From Pseudovibrio flavus (GTDB lineage Bacteria; Pseudomonadota; Alphaproteobacteria; Rhizobiales; Stappiaceae), in the NCBI RefSeq assembly GCF_009711345.1, contig NZ_SMMA01000060.1, forward strand, positions 1-64,000: a stretch of DNA of 64,000 nt, in the 5' to 3' direction. Numbering within the stretch: position 1 is the first letter of the stretch; each line of letters opens with the position of its first letter. The position numbers and the translations under genes are program-made. A model generated the notes under the pieces. It saw only the letters and a program-made list of their open reading frames with translations. It did not search any database and was not told the origin of the DNA. This document shows positions 1 through 9,823 of the stretch, one piece after another.

Positions 1-372
1 GTAGGTCTCTGTATCCACGCCCCAAAACACCTGCACCAAAGCACGCAACATCAAGGCAATACCAAGCGAGGACATAACGGTGATGATTTTCGGCCGGTCT
101 CTGAGATAGTCATAGAACAGCCGGTCGATACCAACCGCCATAGCCGCACAAACGATCATAGCAAGCGGCAAAGAAATCCACGGGTTCAAACCAAAGCCTG
201 CAACAAGGCCAAGCGCGGCGAACGCACCAAAGGTTGCCAAGTCACCGTGAGCAAGGTGGGCGAAGCGCAAAATAGCAAAAACCAGCGTAATGCCGACTGC
301 GCCCAGCGCGTAGATAGAGCCAAGTACAACACCCGGCACGATATAAAAGTTAATCAGTTCCAGCAGTGTCAT
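1..372 (-). CDS. livH: Branched-chain amino acid-type ABC transporter permease (LivH), 3' part outside window
   Basis: Inner-membrane permease of a Liv-type (HAAT) ABC importer. The 124 visible residues start MTLLELINFYIVPGVVLG at an ATG at 372 and show four hydrophobic segments (about residues 8-30, 46-63, 65-85 and 97-118), with the family-typical stretch ALGAVGITLVFAILRFAHLAHGD. The frame is open to the window edge, so the C-terminal half and stop are missing. It lies 5 bp downstream of livF in the same direction, so livG-livF-livH form one transcript; the LivM permease and the binding protein would be expected to the left. Substrate is not determinable: Liv-type systems also carry aromatic acids and amides, and the kynurenine genes upstream make an aromatic compound possible. 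Confidence 0.9.
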   Translation of the reverse strand, partial: MTLLELINFYIVPGVVLGSIYALGAVGITLVFAILRFAHLAHGDLATFGAFAALGLVAGFGLNPWISLPLAMIVCAAMAVGIDRLFYDYLRDRPKIITVMSSLGIALMLRALVQVFWGVDTETY

Positions 373-377
373 TGTCT

Positions 378-1115
378 TTATCCGCCCAAGAACATTTCGG
401 CCACTTCGCGGTCTTCCAGCAGCGCTCTGCCGGTGCCCTCATGGCGGTTTCGTCCGGCGGCCAAAACGTAGCCGCGGTCAGAGAATTCCAGCGCCTGTTT
501 GGCGTGCTGCTCCACCAGCAAAATGGAAACGCCGGTATCGCGCACATCACGCACAATCTGGAAAATCTGCTCCATGTACTTTGGAGAAAGACCTGCTGTC
601 GGTTCATCAAGCAGCAGCAGCTTCGGGTCCAGCATCAAGGCACGTCCCATCGCCACCATCTGGCGCTGACCACCGGAAAGATCGCCCGCCATCGCGCTGT
701 TGCGCTCTTTCAGATCCGGAAACAGCTCGTAAACACGATCAAAGGCAGCAGAAGCATCACCTTTACGCAAGAAAGCACCCATTTCGAGGTTCTCGCGAAC
801 GCTCATTTCACGGAAGATGTTGTCCACCTGCGGTACGTAGGAGACGCCGTTCTGCACGATCTTGTTTGGTGACCATCCCGCGATATCGGTTCCATCGACT
901 ACAATGGAGCCTTCGTGGATGTTCAAAAGACCGAACACGGATTTCATAGCCGTGGATTTGCCCGCACCGTTGGGACCAACAATGGCGACGATCTCACGAT
1001 CGCGCACTTCCATGTTGATGCCGTGCAGGATGTCGGCATCGCCGTAACCTGCCCGCACACCCGTCATAGACAGAACGTTTTTGGTGCTGACCGGCTTTTC
1101 GAGAACTTCACTCAT
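378..1115 (-). CDS. livF: Liv-type ABC transporter ATP-binding protein LivF
   Basis: Cytoplasmic ATPase subunit of the same Liv-type importer. A 245-residue single ABC domain shows Walker A GPNGAGKS (47-54), signature LSGGQ (146-150) and Walker B LLLLDE (166-171). The length is normal for LivF, with about 13 extra N-terminal residues before the domain. Its ATG overlaps the livG stop as ATGA, which predicts translational coupling. Paired with livG and livH it supplies half of the heterodimeric motor. The specific substrate is unknown. Confidence 0.93.
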   Translation of the reverse strand: MSEVLEKPVSTKNVLSMTGVRAGYGDADILHGINMEVRDREIVAIVGPNGAGKSTAMKSVFGLLNIHEGSIVVDGTDIAGWSPNKIVQNGVSYVPQVDNIFREMSVRENLEMGAFLRKGDASAAFDRVYELFPDLKERNSAMAGDLSGGQRQMVAMGRALMLDPKLLLLDEPTAGLSPKYMEQIFQIVRDVRDTGVSILLVEQHAKQALEFSDRGYVLAAGRNRHEGTGRALLEDREVAEMFLGG

Positions 1116-1888
1116 GCGTCCACCTCCGCAACAGCAACCTCACCCAGATAGGCTTCAAGCACCCGTGGATCGGAGCGAACAGTCTGGAAATCACCTTCGA
1201 TAAGAACACTGCCTTCGGCCATACAGATCACCGGATCGCAAAGCTTCTCGATCATCTCCATGTCGTGTTCGATCAAAATGAACGTGTAGGCGCGCTCTTT
1301 GTTGAGAACCTCGATCTTCTCTTCCAGCTTACGCAGCAGTGTGCGGTTAACACCGGCAGCAGGCTCGTCCAGCAGCACAAGCTTTGCATCGGTCATCATG
1401 GTGCGACCAAGCTCAAGAAGCTTCTTCTGCCCGCCAGAAAGGTTTCCCGCAAGCTCATCACCCACATGGGTCAGCTCAAGAAACTCCAGCGTATCCATGG
1501 CAAGCTGGCGAACCTTTTCCTCCTGCTGACGCACCCCAGAGCGGCTAATCCAGTTGGAAAACAGGTTCTCGCCCTTTTGCGCAGGCGGCACGAGCATGAG
1601 GTTTTCAAGAACGCTCAAACGGTGGAACTCATGGGGAATCTGGAACGTACGCACCAGTCCCTTATGAAAGCGCTCGTTTGTTGTTAGCGCTGTAATGTCC
1701 TCACCCAGAAACTCGATGGTTCCTTGCGTCGGTGTCAAAGCACCGGCAATCATGTTGAACAGCGTTGTCTTGCCCGCGCCATTAGGCCCGACAAGACCGG
1801 TAATCGTTCCCTGTTCAACGGAAAAACTACATTGATTGACGGCCCGAAACCCGCCAAACGACATGGTTAGCTCATTTAAACTGAGCAT
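1112..1888 (-). CDS. livG: Liv-type ABC transporter ATP-binding protein LivG
   Basis: Cytoplasmic ATPase subunit of a HAAT-family importer, 258 residues. Walker A GPNGAGKT (34-41), signature LSGGQ (150-154) and Walker B VLLDEP (171-176) are intact, and the C-terminal LivG extension (about 225-258) is present. The start is an ATG preceded directly by a strong GGGGAGGGGAA ribosome-binding site. It is the first transporter gene of the visible livG-livF-livH run. It lies 348 bp from kynA on the same strand, so it may be read from its own promoter or by read-through from the kynurenine genes. Confidence 0.93.
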   Translation of the reverse strand: MLSLNELTMSFGGFRAVNQCSFSVEQGTITGLVGPNGAGKTTLFNMIAGALTPTQGTIEFLGEDITALTTNERFHKGLVRTFQIPHEFHRLSVLENLMLVPPAQKGENLFSNWISRSGVRQQEEKVRQLAMDTLEFLELTHVGDELAGNLSGGQKKLLELGRTMMTDAKLVLLDEPAAGVNRTLLRKLEEKIEVLNKERAYTFILIEHDMEMIEKLCDPVICMAEGSVLIEGDFQTVRSDPRVLEAYLGEVAVAEVDA

Positions 1889-2236
1889 TTCCCCTCCCCG
1901 TTGTCTGCTGTCTTTTGCGAGCCCAACACCCCTTGACGGCAGAAAACAGCTAAAGTGCCCTTATTGGAACGCATCCGCGTGCGTTCTTACTCATTCGTTA
2001 TTCGTTCAAGCCGCTCTTTTGTTTTGTGCTGACCCTGAACGATGCCCCCGAAAGATACCCCTGAATCGCCAGATAAGTATTTATTAGTATTACACTGTTC
2101 CCACCCATGGGAAAAGACCAGTGTTTTCCTCTTGTTCCATTGGCTAGGAACCAAACTTACTTGCGATCAGATGAGAGCCTTTTGCTTTTGCGCGCACTTT
2201 GCCCGTTAAGATCTTGCGCCCCCAAGGTAAGACGCC
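1889..2236. other. kynA-livG intergenic region
   Basis: No convincing gene is seen. The region carries an imperfect inverted repeat (listed separately at 2092-2124) and AT-rich stretches that could hold a livG promoter, though I cannot assign -35/-10 boxes with confidence. No clear terminator follows kynA, so read-through into livG remains possible. Confidence 0.5.
2092..2124. repeat. Imperfect inverted repeat upstream of livG
   Basis: ACACTG (2092-2097) pairs with CAGTGT (2119-2124), and the adjoining TTCCCA (2098-2103) pairs with TGGGAA (2108-2113). This gives 12 base pairs with a 4-nt loop and a 5-nt bulge. There is no T-tract on either side, so it is not a standard terminator; it could be a regulatory hairpin or an operator for the livG transcript. 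Confidence 0.45.
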
Positions 2237-3079
2237 CTAAAGATCAACGCGCATTTGCCATAGTTCTGGAAACAGAACCGTATCCAGCATCTTGCGAAGG
2301 TATGAAACGCCAGCGGTTCCGCCCGTGCCACGTTTCAAGCCAATCACCCGCTCAACCGTTGTCACATGGTTGAAGCGCCAACGGCGGAAGTAGTCTTCGA
2401 AATCGACCAACTTCTCCGCCAGATCATAAAGATACCAGTAGCGCTCTGGCTCGCGGTAAACCTGAAGCCACGCCTGCGTTACGCTTTCATCTGCAAGATA
2501 CGGCTGGCTAACATCCCTGTTCAGCACCGCATCGCTAATGGAAAAACCGTTGCGCGACAGCGCACGAATAGCCTCGTCATAAAGGCTCGGCTGGCTCAAG
2601 AGCAGCTCAAGCGCATCATGCACATGCGGTACATGCTCATGGGGCTTAAGCAGCGCCTTGTTACGGTTGCCTGCAAGGTATTCGATAGCCCGATACTGGT
2701 AGGACTGGAAACCGGAGGACTGGCCCAGCGCATCACGAAACCGCGTGTAATCACTCGGCGTCATAGTGCGAAGCACTTCCCAAGCAGAGTTGAGCTGCTC
2801 GAAAATGCGGGCAACACGGGTCAGCATCTTGAAGGCCTCAGGCAGGGAATCTTCCGCTACCTTGTCCTTCGCCGCTGTTAGCTCGTGTATCGCCAGCTTC
2901 ATCCAGAGTTCACTGGTCTGATGCTGGATGATAAACAAAAGCTCGTCGTGGGCATCTGAAAGCGGGGCCTGTGCATCCAGCACTTTGTCCAGTTTCAGAT
3001 AATCGCCGTAGGACATGCGCTCTTTGAAAGAGAGCTCTGCCCCGTGATGCTCAAGTGTCTCCGGTTTCCCGTTATCCAT
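2237..3079 (-). CDS. kynA: Tryptophan 2,3-dioxygenase
   Basis: Cytoplasmic haem enzyme that opens the indole ring of L-tryptophan to give N-formylkynurenine, the first step of the kynurenine pathway. The 280-residue protein has the expected length and the family motifs [14 protein letters not shown] (49-62), [18 protein letters not shown] in mid-protein, and [10 protein letters not shown] with the proximal haem histidine at 238. The [11 protein letters not shown] helix follows. Its ATG lies 3 bp after the kynU stop, so the two are co-transcribed. No kynurenine formamidase gene is seen in the window, so that step must be encoded elsewhere. Confidence 0.96.
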   Translation of the reverse strand: MDNGKPETLEHHGAELSFKERMSYGDYLKLDKVLDAQAPLSDAHDELLFIIQHQTSELWMKLAIHELTAAKDKVAEDSLPEAFKMLTRVARIFEQLNSAWEVLRTMTPSDYTRFRDALGQSSGFQSYQYRAIEYLAGNRNKALLKPHEHVPHVHDALELLLSQPSLYDEAIRALSRNGFSISDAVLNRDVSQPYLADESVTQAWLQVYREPERYWYLYDLAEKLVDFEDYFRRWRFNHVTTVERVIGLKRGTGGTAGVSYLRKMLDTVLFPELWQMRVDL

Positions 3080-3082
3080 GCT

Positions 3083-4315
3083 TTACGTTACCTTGGCGCG
3101 TTTCTTGAATTCCGGCGTATCCCAAAGGCGCTCACGTAGAACCCGTTCTACGGTTTCGGCTGCCTTCACAACATCGCCATAGCTCACGTAGAGCGGCGTA
3201 AAGCCGAAGCGGATGATGTTCGGCGCGCGGAAGTCACCAACAACACCGTTGGCAATAAGTGCCTGCATAACCGCATAGCCCTCTTCCACCGCGAAGGAGA
3301 CCTGAGAGCCGCGCTCATCCGCATTGCGCGGAGTAACGAGGGAAACCTCAGGACAGCGGCGCTCAACCTCTTCGATAAACAGATCACAAAGGGCCACAGA
3401 CTTGGCGCGAACCTCGGCCATATCTACGCCTTCAAAGGCATCAAGAGCGGCATCAAGCGCTGCAAGAGAAAGAACAGACGGCGTACCCACACGCATCTGG
3501 TCAATGCCTTCACAAGCGCGATAATCGAGATCAAACGCAAACGGCGCTTCATGGCCGTGCCAGCCGGAAAGCGGCGTTACCATGGTGTCGTGATGACGCT
3601 TTGCAGCGTAAACAAACGCTGGCGCTCCCGGTCCGCCATTGAGGTACTTGTAGCCACAGCCTACTGCAAAGTCGGCGTTGCACTTGTCGAGCTCAACTTC
3701 AAAAGCACCGGCAGAGTGGCACAGATCCCAGATCACCAAAGCGCCAACGGAATGCGCCTTCTCGGTGTACTTGGCCATGTCGTAACGACGACCGGACTTG
3801 TACTCCACCTCGCTCAACAGCATTACAGCGATGCTTTCATCAAGCGCGTCATAGATTTCTTCAGGATCAACGATCTTAAGTTCGTGACCTGCGTCCAGCA
3901 GACGAACAAGGCCCTGCGCCATATAAAGGTCGGTCGGGAAGTTAGCAGTGTCGGAAAGAATAACCTTGCGCTCAGGGCGCATCTTTACCGCCGTTGCAAG
4001 CAGCTTGAACACGTTGATGGACGTGATATCGGTTGCCAGAACCGTACCTTCTTCCGCACCAACAATCTTTGCAAGGCGCTCACCAACACGCGCCGGCATA
4101 TCCATCCAGCCGTGCTTGTTCCAACCGGTAATCAGCGACTGGCCCCACTGTTCCTCAACCATGTTCTTCATGCGTGCAGAAACAGACTTTGGCAGCGCTC
4201 CGAGGGAGTTTCCATCGAGGTAGATCATGCCTTCCGGCAGATCAAACAGATCACGACGACCGCTAAGCGGATCGTTCGCATCCAGTTCTTCCCACTTCTG
4301 TAATACCTCGACCAT
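3083..4315 (-). CDS. kynU: Kynureninase
   Basis: PLP enzyme cleaving kynurenine to anthranilate and alanine. 410 residues, normal for the family. The PLP lysine is K223 in GCGYKYLNGGPGAP, preceded by the cofactor-binding stretch VIWDLCHSAGAFEVEL (194-209). The start ATG has a good ribosome-binding site (AGAGGAAAAA just upstream). It is the promoter-proximal gene of the kynU-kynA pair. Since anthranilate is the product, the acyl-CoA synthetase encoded upstream could in principle activate it to 2-aminobenzoyl-CoA, but this is inference. Confidence 0.96.
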   Translation of the reverse strand: MVEVLQKWEELDANDPLSGRRDLFDLPEGMIYLDGNSLGALPKSVSARMKNMVEEQWGQSLITGWNKHGWMDMPARVGERLAKIVGAEEGTVLATDITSINVFKLLATAVKMRPERKVILSDTANFPTDLYMAQGLVRLLDAGHELKIVDPEEIYDALDESIAVMLLSEVEYKSGRRYDMAKYTEKAHSVGALVIWDLCHSAGAFEVELDKCNADFAVGCGYKYLNGGPGAPAFVYAAKRHHDTMVTPLSGWHGHEAPFAFDLDYRACEGIDQMRVGTPSVLSLAALDAALDAFEGVDMAEVRAKSVALCDLFIEEVERRCPEVSLVTPRNADERGSQVSFAVEEGYAVMQALIANGVVGDFRAPNIIRFGFTPLYVSYGDVVKAAETVERVLRERLWDTPEFKKRAKVT

Positions 4316-4672
4316 TTTTTCCTCTTATAGACTCACAACTTTGCGTATCTTTGCTCGTAGTTTGCCCAATATACAGACTTCCACCAGCAGTAAATTCGCT
4401 TAGCACATTATTGTTCACAGAATGGCGCAGCAAATACAAATATTGCATAGCAGAGAGCGCAAAAGTTATATTCGGAGAATATTTTCCCAAAACCGCCGCG
4501 CCACGGGCGTTCTACCTCCGGTAGATCACCTTGGATCAACCGCAAAAAGAAAAAGGCGCACCAACCGGCACGCCTGCTTTCAATATGGATGGCACTAACT
4601 GGGACCATGTGCCCCTGATATGGAACCTCACTACAGAGCTTTACCGGCCCAATAGAACCGGGTTCTGAAACA
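4316..4672. other. Intergenic region between lprI-like gene and kynU
   Basis: No supported gene. It contains an intrinsic terminator for the upstream minus-strand gene (4543-4574). The remaining approximately 225 bp before kynU is AT-rich and probably holds the kynUA promoter, but I cannot assign it exactly. Confidence 0.5.
4543..4574 (-). terminator. Intrinsic terminator downstream of the lprI-like gene
   Basis: Read on the minus strand, GGCGTGCC-GGTT-GGTGCGCC forms an imperfect stem (two mismatches) followed by TTTTTCTTTTT. It lies about 100 bp after the stop of the minus-strand small secreted-protein gene and before kynU. Confidence 0.65.
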
Positions 4673-5074
4673 CTATTTTATTGCTAGTAGATCTTCCGTT
4701 CTTTGGATCGTAAGTCGAACTTTACAGGAAAGTCCGACAAGAGGAGCCATGTTCCCAGGAAAATGGGTAAACCCTTCTGCTTCACAGGCTTGGTCTCTAA
4801 ACTTAATCCATGACCGCTGAGCATCTCTCAACAGAATGACACCCAACTCTTTGTCGTCCTCCCATATGCTATTTTGGAATGAGCGACCTTGATCCCGCAG
4901 CACGCCTTGAGCTTTTTTGTAAGCAGCATTTAACTTCTTGTCTTCTCTCTCAAATATCTTCATCGTGCAATGGTACATTCCTCCGGTGGTAGAGGTGTTT
5001 TCACAATCGATCTCGGCGCGAGCGGAAAATGAAATCAGAGAAATGAAAATTGAAATAAAAACAATTTTGAACAT
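4673..5074 (-). CDS. Secreted LprI-like (DUF1311) protein
   Basis: 133-residue exported protein. A signal peptide is evident (MFKIVFISIFISLISFSARA, cleavage probably after ARA, residues 18-20). The mature part matches the DUF1311/LprI pattern: an early Cys, M-x-H-C, then L-x-x-A-Y-K-x-A and AQRSWIKFRDQACEAEG (about 88-104), with Cys residues likely forming disulfides. Family members are periplasmic; some inhibit lysozyme, but the function here is not established. It stands alone between an acyl-CoA synthetase and kynU with its own terminator. It is more AT-rich than its neighbours, which may indicate relatively recent acquisition. Confidence 0.75.
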   Translation of the reverse strand: MFKIVFISIFISLISFSARAEIDCENTSTTGGMYHCTMKIFEREDKKLNAAYKKAQGVLRDQGRSFQNSIWEDDKELGVILLRDAQRSWIKFRDQACEAEGFTHFPGNMAPLVGLSCKVRLTIQRTEDLLAIK

Positions 5075-5281
5075 ATCTAACTACTGCCCCAACTATCAGC
5101 AATTTTAAAATAAACTGAGTACATTCACTGATATTTAGTAGGCGAGACGACAAGTTCACGTCGAGGAAAAAACAGAAAATTCCCCAACACAATTGTACTG
5201 ATAAGTCAGTGAGCCGATCTGTCGATACAATAAACCCAAGAGCCTTGAGCTACCTCTGCACACAGATCAGCCGTTGTTCAA

Positions 5282-6817
5282 TCAAGCCACTTCATCGTCT
5301 TTCAGCTGGGCTCGTAAATCACGCTTCATGATCTTCCCGTAGTTGTTCTTCGGCAGCTCATCCAGCACCACATAGTGCTTGGGGCGCTTGAAACGGGCGA
5401 TGTTTTCGATGCAAAGCTGATCAAGCGCTTTAACGTCAATCTCCATGCCTTCACGAGCAGAAACTACGGCAACAACCACCTCGCCCCATTCTTCGTGATG
5501 CTTGCCGACAACCGCAACTTCGTTGACCCGCTCATCCAGCAGCAACACCTCTTCCACCTCACGCGGATAGATGTTCGAACCGCCGGAGATGATCATATCC
5601 TTGGAGCGGTCATGCATGGAAAGAAAGCCGTCTTCATCCAGCGCGCCCATATCGCCGGTCTTTAGCCAGCCATCAACGATGGTTTCACTGGTGGCCGCAG
5701 GGTTATTCCAATATCCCTTCATCACGGCGGAGCCTTTAACGACGATCTCGCCGACCTCGCCAACCGGCACCTCGTGGAAGTCGTTATCGACAACACGTAC
5801 ATAAGAGCCGACCTGCGCAAACCCAACGGAGCGTAAACGCTCTTGCCAGCGCGGGTGCTTGCGATCAGTCACATAGCTGCGAGGCAGAACGGTGATCGCC
5901 ATCGGACATTCACCCTGACCGTAGATCTGGGCAAACCGGTCACCCATCACGTCGACAGCTTCGATAATATCGGCAAGGTACATCGGCCCACCGGCGTAGA
6001 TGATCGTATCCAAACCTTCACCAGTTGCACCTGCTGCCTTGGCGTGCTCGACAAGCCTGTGCACCATAGTAGGCGCTGCAAACATAGCGATGCGGCCAAT
6101 GCGGGGCGCAATGTCTAGAATTTCTTCCGGATCAAAACCGCCGGACTTGGGGCAGATGTGCCGCCCGCCTGCAATTACATGCATGAAGTTATAGATACCC
6201 GCCCCGTGAGACATCGGCGCAGCGTAAAGCGTTGCATCATCCTCGGTAGGTGTTCCAATGCCGCCGTAGTAGCCAAGGATCATGCTCTGGATGTTCTGGC
6301 AGGTCATCATCACGCCCTTTGGCCTTCCGGTCGTACCGGACGTGTAGAACAGCCAGATCATATCATCCGAGCCAAGCACCTCTGGCTCTTCAATGGGCGT
6401 AACATCGAAGAAGGTACCGAAGGAGGCGTCATCAACGTTCACAAAGCGAATGCCTGCCATTTCCGGAAGTACACGAAGCGGTGCACCAACATCCTGCGAA
6501 ATGAAGACCGTTTTGGCTCCAGCGTTCTCGATAATCCAGCTTGCTTCTTTGGCATGGAGCTTTGCGTTGATCGGCACCGCACAAGCGCCAAGCCACCAGA
6601 TCGCGTAGAGCGCCTCCAGATACTCGCAGCGGTTCGTCATGAAAAGCGCAACACGGTCGCCCTTCTCCACGCCATAACGACGCTCCAACCGCGCTGCGAT
6701 AGACGCTGCCCGCTCGGCAAAGCGCTCGTAAGTCGCAACAAGATCTTCACCTGCAAACAAGGCCGGTGCCTGCGGTTTAACCCGCGCCGTTGTTGCCAGC
6801 CACTGTGCTGGATTCAT
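5282..6817 (-). CDS. AMP-dependent acyl-CoA synthetase (ligase)
   Basis: Adenylate-forming enzyme that activates a carboxylic acid to its CoA thioester. The P-loop motif YTSGTTGRPKGV lies at about residues 158-169, the adenine-binding YGQGE in mid-protein, the hinge GDMGALDEDGFL, and the catalytic C-terminal lysine in NNYGKIMKRDLR. I chose the ATG at 6817 (511 aa) because AGAGGGGG precedes it by about 5 nt; an ATG at 6838 would add seven residues without a comparable site. Substrate is uncertain. Placement next to tryptophan catabolism and a Liv transporter suggests an aromatic or branched acid, anthranilate being one candidate. Unlike its neighbours it has no overlap with an adjacent gene. 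Confidence 0.88.
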   Translation of the reverse strand: MNPAQWLATTARVKPQAPALFAGEDLVATYERFAERAASIAARLERRYGVEKGDRVALFMTNRCEYLEALYAIWWLGACAVPINAKLHAKEASWIIENAGAKTVFISQDVGAPLRVLPEMAGIRFVNVDDASFGTFFDVTPIEEPEVLGSDDMIWLFYTSGTTGRPKGVMMTCQNIQSMILGYYGGIGTPTEDDATLYAAPMSHGAGIYNFMHVIAGGRHICPKSGGFDPEEILDIAPRIGRIAMFAAPTMVHRLVEHAKAAGATGEGLDTIIYAGGPMYLADIIEAVDVMGDRFAQIYGQGECPMAITVLPRSYVTDRKHPRWQERLRSVGFAQVGSYVRVVDNDFHEVPVGEVGEIVVKGSAVMKGYWNNPAATSETIVDGWLKTGDMGALDEDGFLSMHDRSKDMIISGGSNIYPREVEEVLLLDERVNEVAVVGKHHEEWGEVVVAVVSAREGMEIDVKALDQLCIENIARFKRPKHYVVLDELPKNNYGKIMKRDLRAQLKDDEVA

Positions 6818-7108
6818 GACCGCCCCCTCTGCAATCAATCTGCAATTGTTTAACTATAAAATTGTTGGCACCGAGTATGCGCAGTTTCTCGTAAAGTGAA
6901 ATTAGCCTTCATGATGACGTGTGCGGAAAACACCTGCCGCTTGGTGAAACTTCAAAAATCACTTTAACTGGAAATCCAGCCGAGGGGATAACGTGATTTT
7001 TCAAGGCTAGATTGATGGCGGGCCACCTTTAACGGGCCGGCGCGCGCACCCATAAAATGAGCCACGCGCTTGAATCAAATATTCAACAAACAGAAATAAG
7101 CTGCTGTT

Positions 7109-7807
7109 TTATATGCACTTAACTTCAATTTCACCAATACCAGCGATGCGTGCGCGCATCACATCACCACGGGAAACTGGGCCAACGCCTGCAGGGGTGC
7201 CCGTAAATATGAGATCACCCGCTGCCAACTCGAAATACTGCGACAGGTAACTGATCATTTCCGGCAGCTTCCAGATTAACTGGTTCAGATCACCCTGCTG
7301 CTTCAGCTCACCATTTACTTCAAGCTCGACAGAACCTGACGCTGGAAATTCAATTTCTTCCGCCCTGACGATTGCTCCCATCGGCGCTGAACGCTCGAAC
7401 GCCTTGCCGATTTCCCACGGTCGTCCAGCCTTTTTCATCTCGCCCTGCAAATCACGGCGGGTCATATCAAGACCAACGGCATATCCGAAAATATGGTTTG
7501 GAGCATCCTCCGGAGAAATGTCTTTGCCGCCCCTTCCAAGCGCAACAACAAGCTCCACTTCATGATGCACATCAGAGCTTTTCGGCGGGTATGGAAACGC
7601 ACCGGAGAAGTCGAGATTATCGGGATTTTTCTGAAAGAAGAACGGCGGTTCACGGTCTGGATCGTGTCCCATCTCGATGGCATGAGCAGCGTAGTTCCGG
7701 CCAACGCAATAAACGCGGCGAACTGGAAAGAGCTTGTCCGTTCCCTTCACCGGAGCACCAACAACGGGCGCTGGCTTAAAAACAAATGACGAAGGATCCA
7801 AGCTCAT
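7109..7807 (-). CDS. Fumarylacetoacetate hydrolase-family protein (fumarylpyruvate hydrolase-like)
   Basis: Metal-dependent C-C hydrolase or isomerase of the FAH fold, 232 residues from the ATG at 7807, which has GGAGAG about 5-9 nt upstream (a longer frame to 7894 lacks such a site and family support). Typical features are RRVYCVGRNYAAHAIEMG near the N-terminus, the metal ligands in HHEVELVVALG, the GYAVGLDMTRRDLQ segment and the final IFTGTPAGVGPVSRGD. Short FAH proteins of this kind include fumarylpyruvate hydrolases and oxaloacetate tautomerases. It follows the guaB terminator, so it has its own transcription unit, possibly continuing to the acyl-CoA synthetase 290 bp away. Confidence 0.85.
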   Translation of the reverse strand: MSLDPSSFVFKPAPVVGAPVKGTDKLFPVRRVYCVGRNYAAHAIEMGHDPDREPPFFFQKNPDNLDFSGAFPYPPKSSDVHHEVELVVALGRGGKDISPEDAPNHIFGYAVGLDMTRRDLQGEMKKAGRPWEIGKAFERSAPMGAIVRAEEIEFPASGSVELEVNGELKQQGDLNQLIWKLPEMISYLSQYFELAAGDLIFTGTPAGVGPVSRGDVMRARIAGIGEIEVKCI

Positions 7808-7904
7808 CTCAACTCTCCCAAACTGCAGAACTTCTGATGCTCTTTCTGATCGCTCTTGCAGATTCTGTCCAGAGGCAGCGGCGGAGTTGTCCAAGCGAGG
7901 ACAA

Positions 7905-7938
7905 CAAAAAAGCCGGAGCGTTTCGTCAACGCTCCGGC
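7905..7938 (-). terminator. Intrinsic terminator of guaB
   Basis: On the minus strand GCCGGAGCG and CGCTCCGGC form a perfect 9-bp stem with a 9-nt loop, followed by TTTTTT. It starts about 30 bp after the guaB stop. Confidence 0.9.
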
Positions 7939-7966
7939 TTCAAATTTCTTAACTATCCTAAAGGGC

Positions 7967-9823
<1,857 letters not shown>

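Noticed and set aside
4408-4608. Possible small minus-strand gene between lprI-like gene and kynU
   Set aside because: It contains the intrinsic terminator stem and has no ribosome-binding site.
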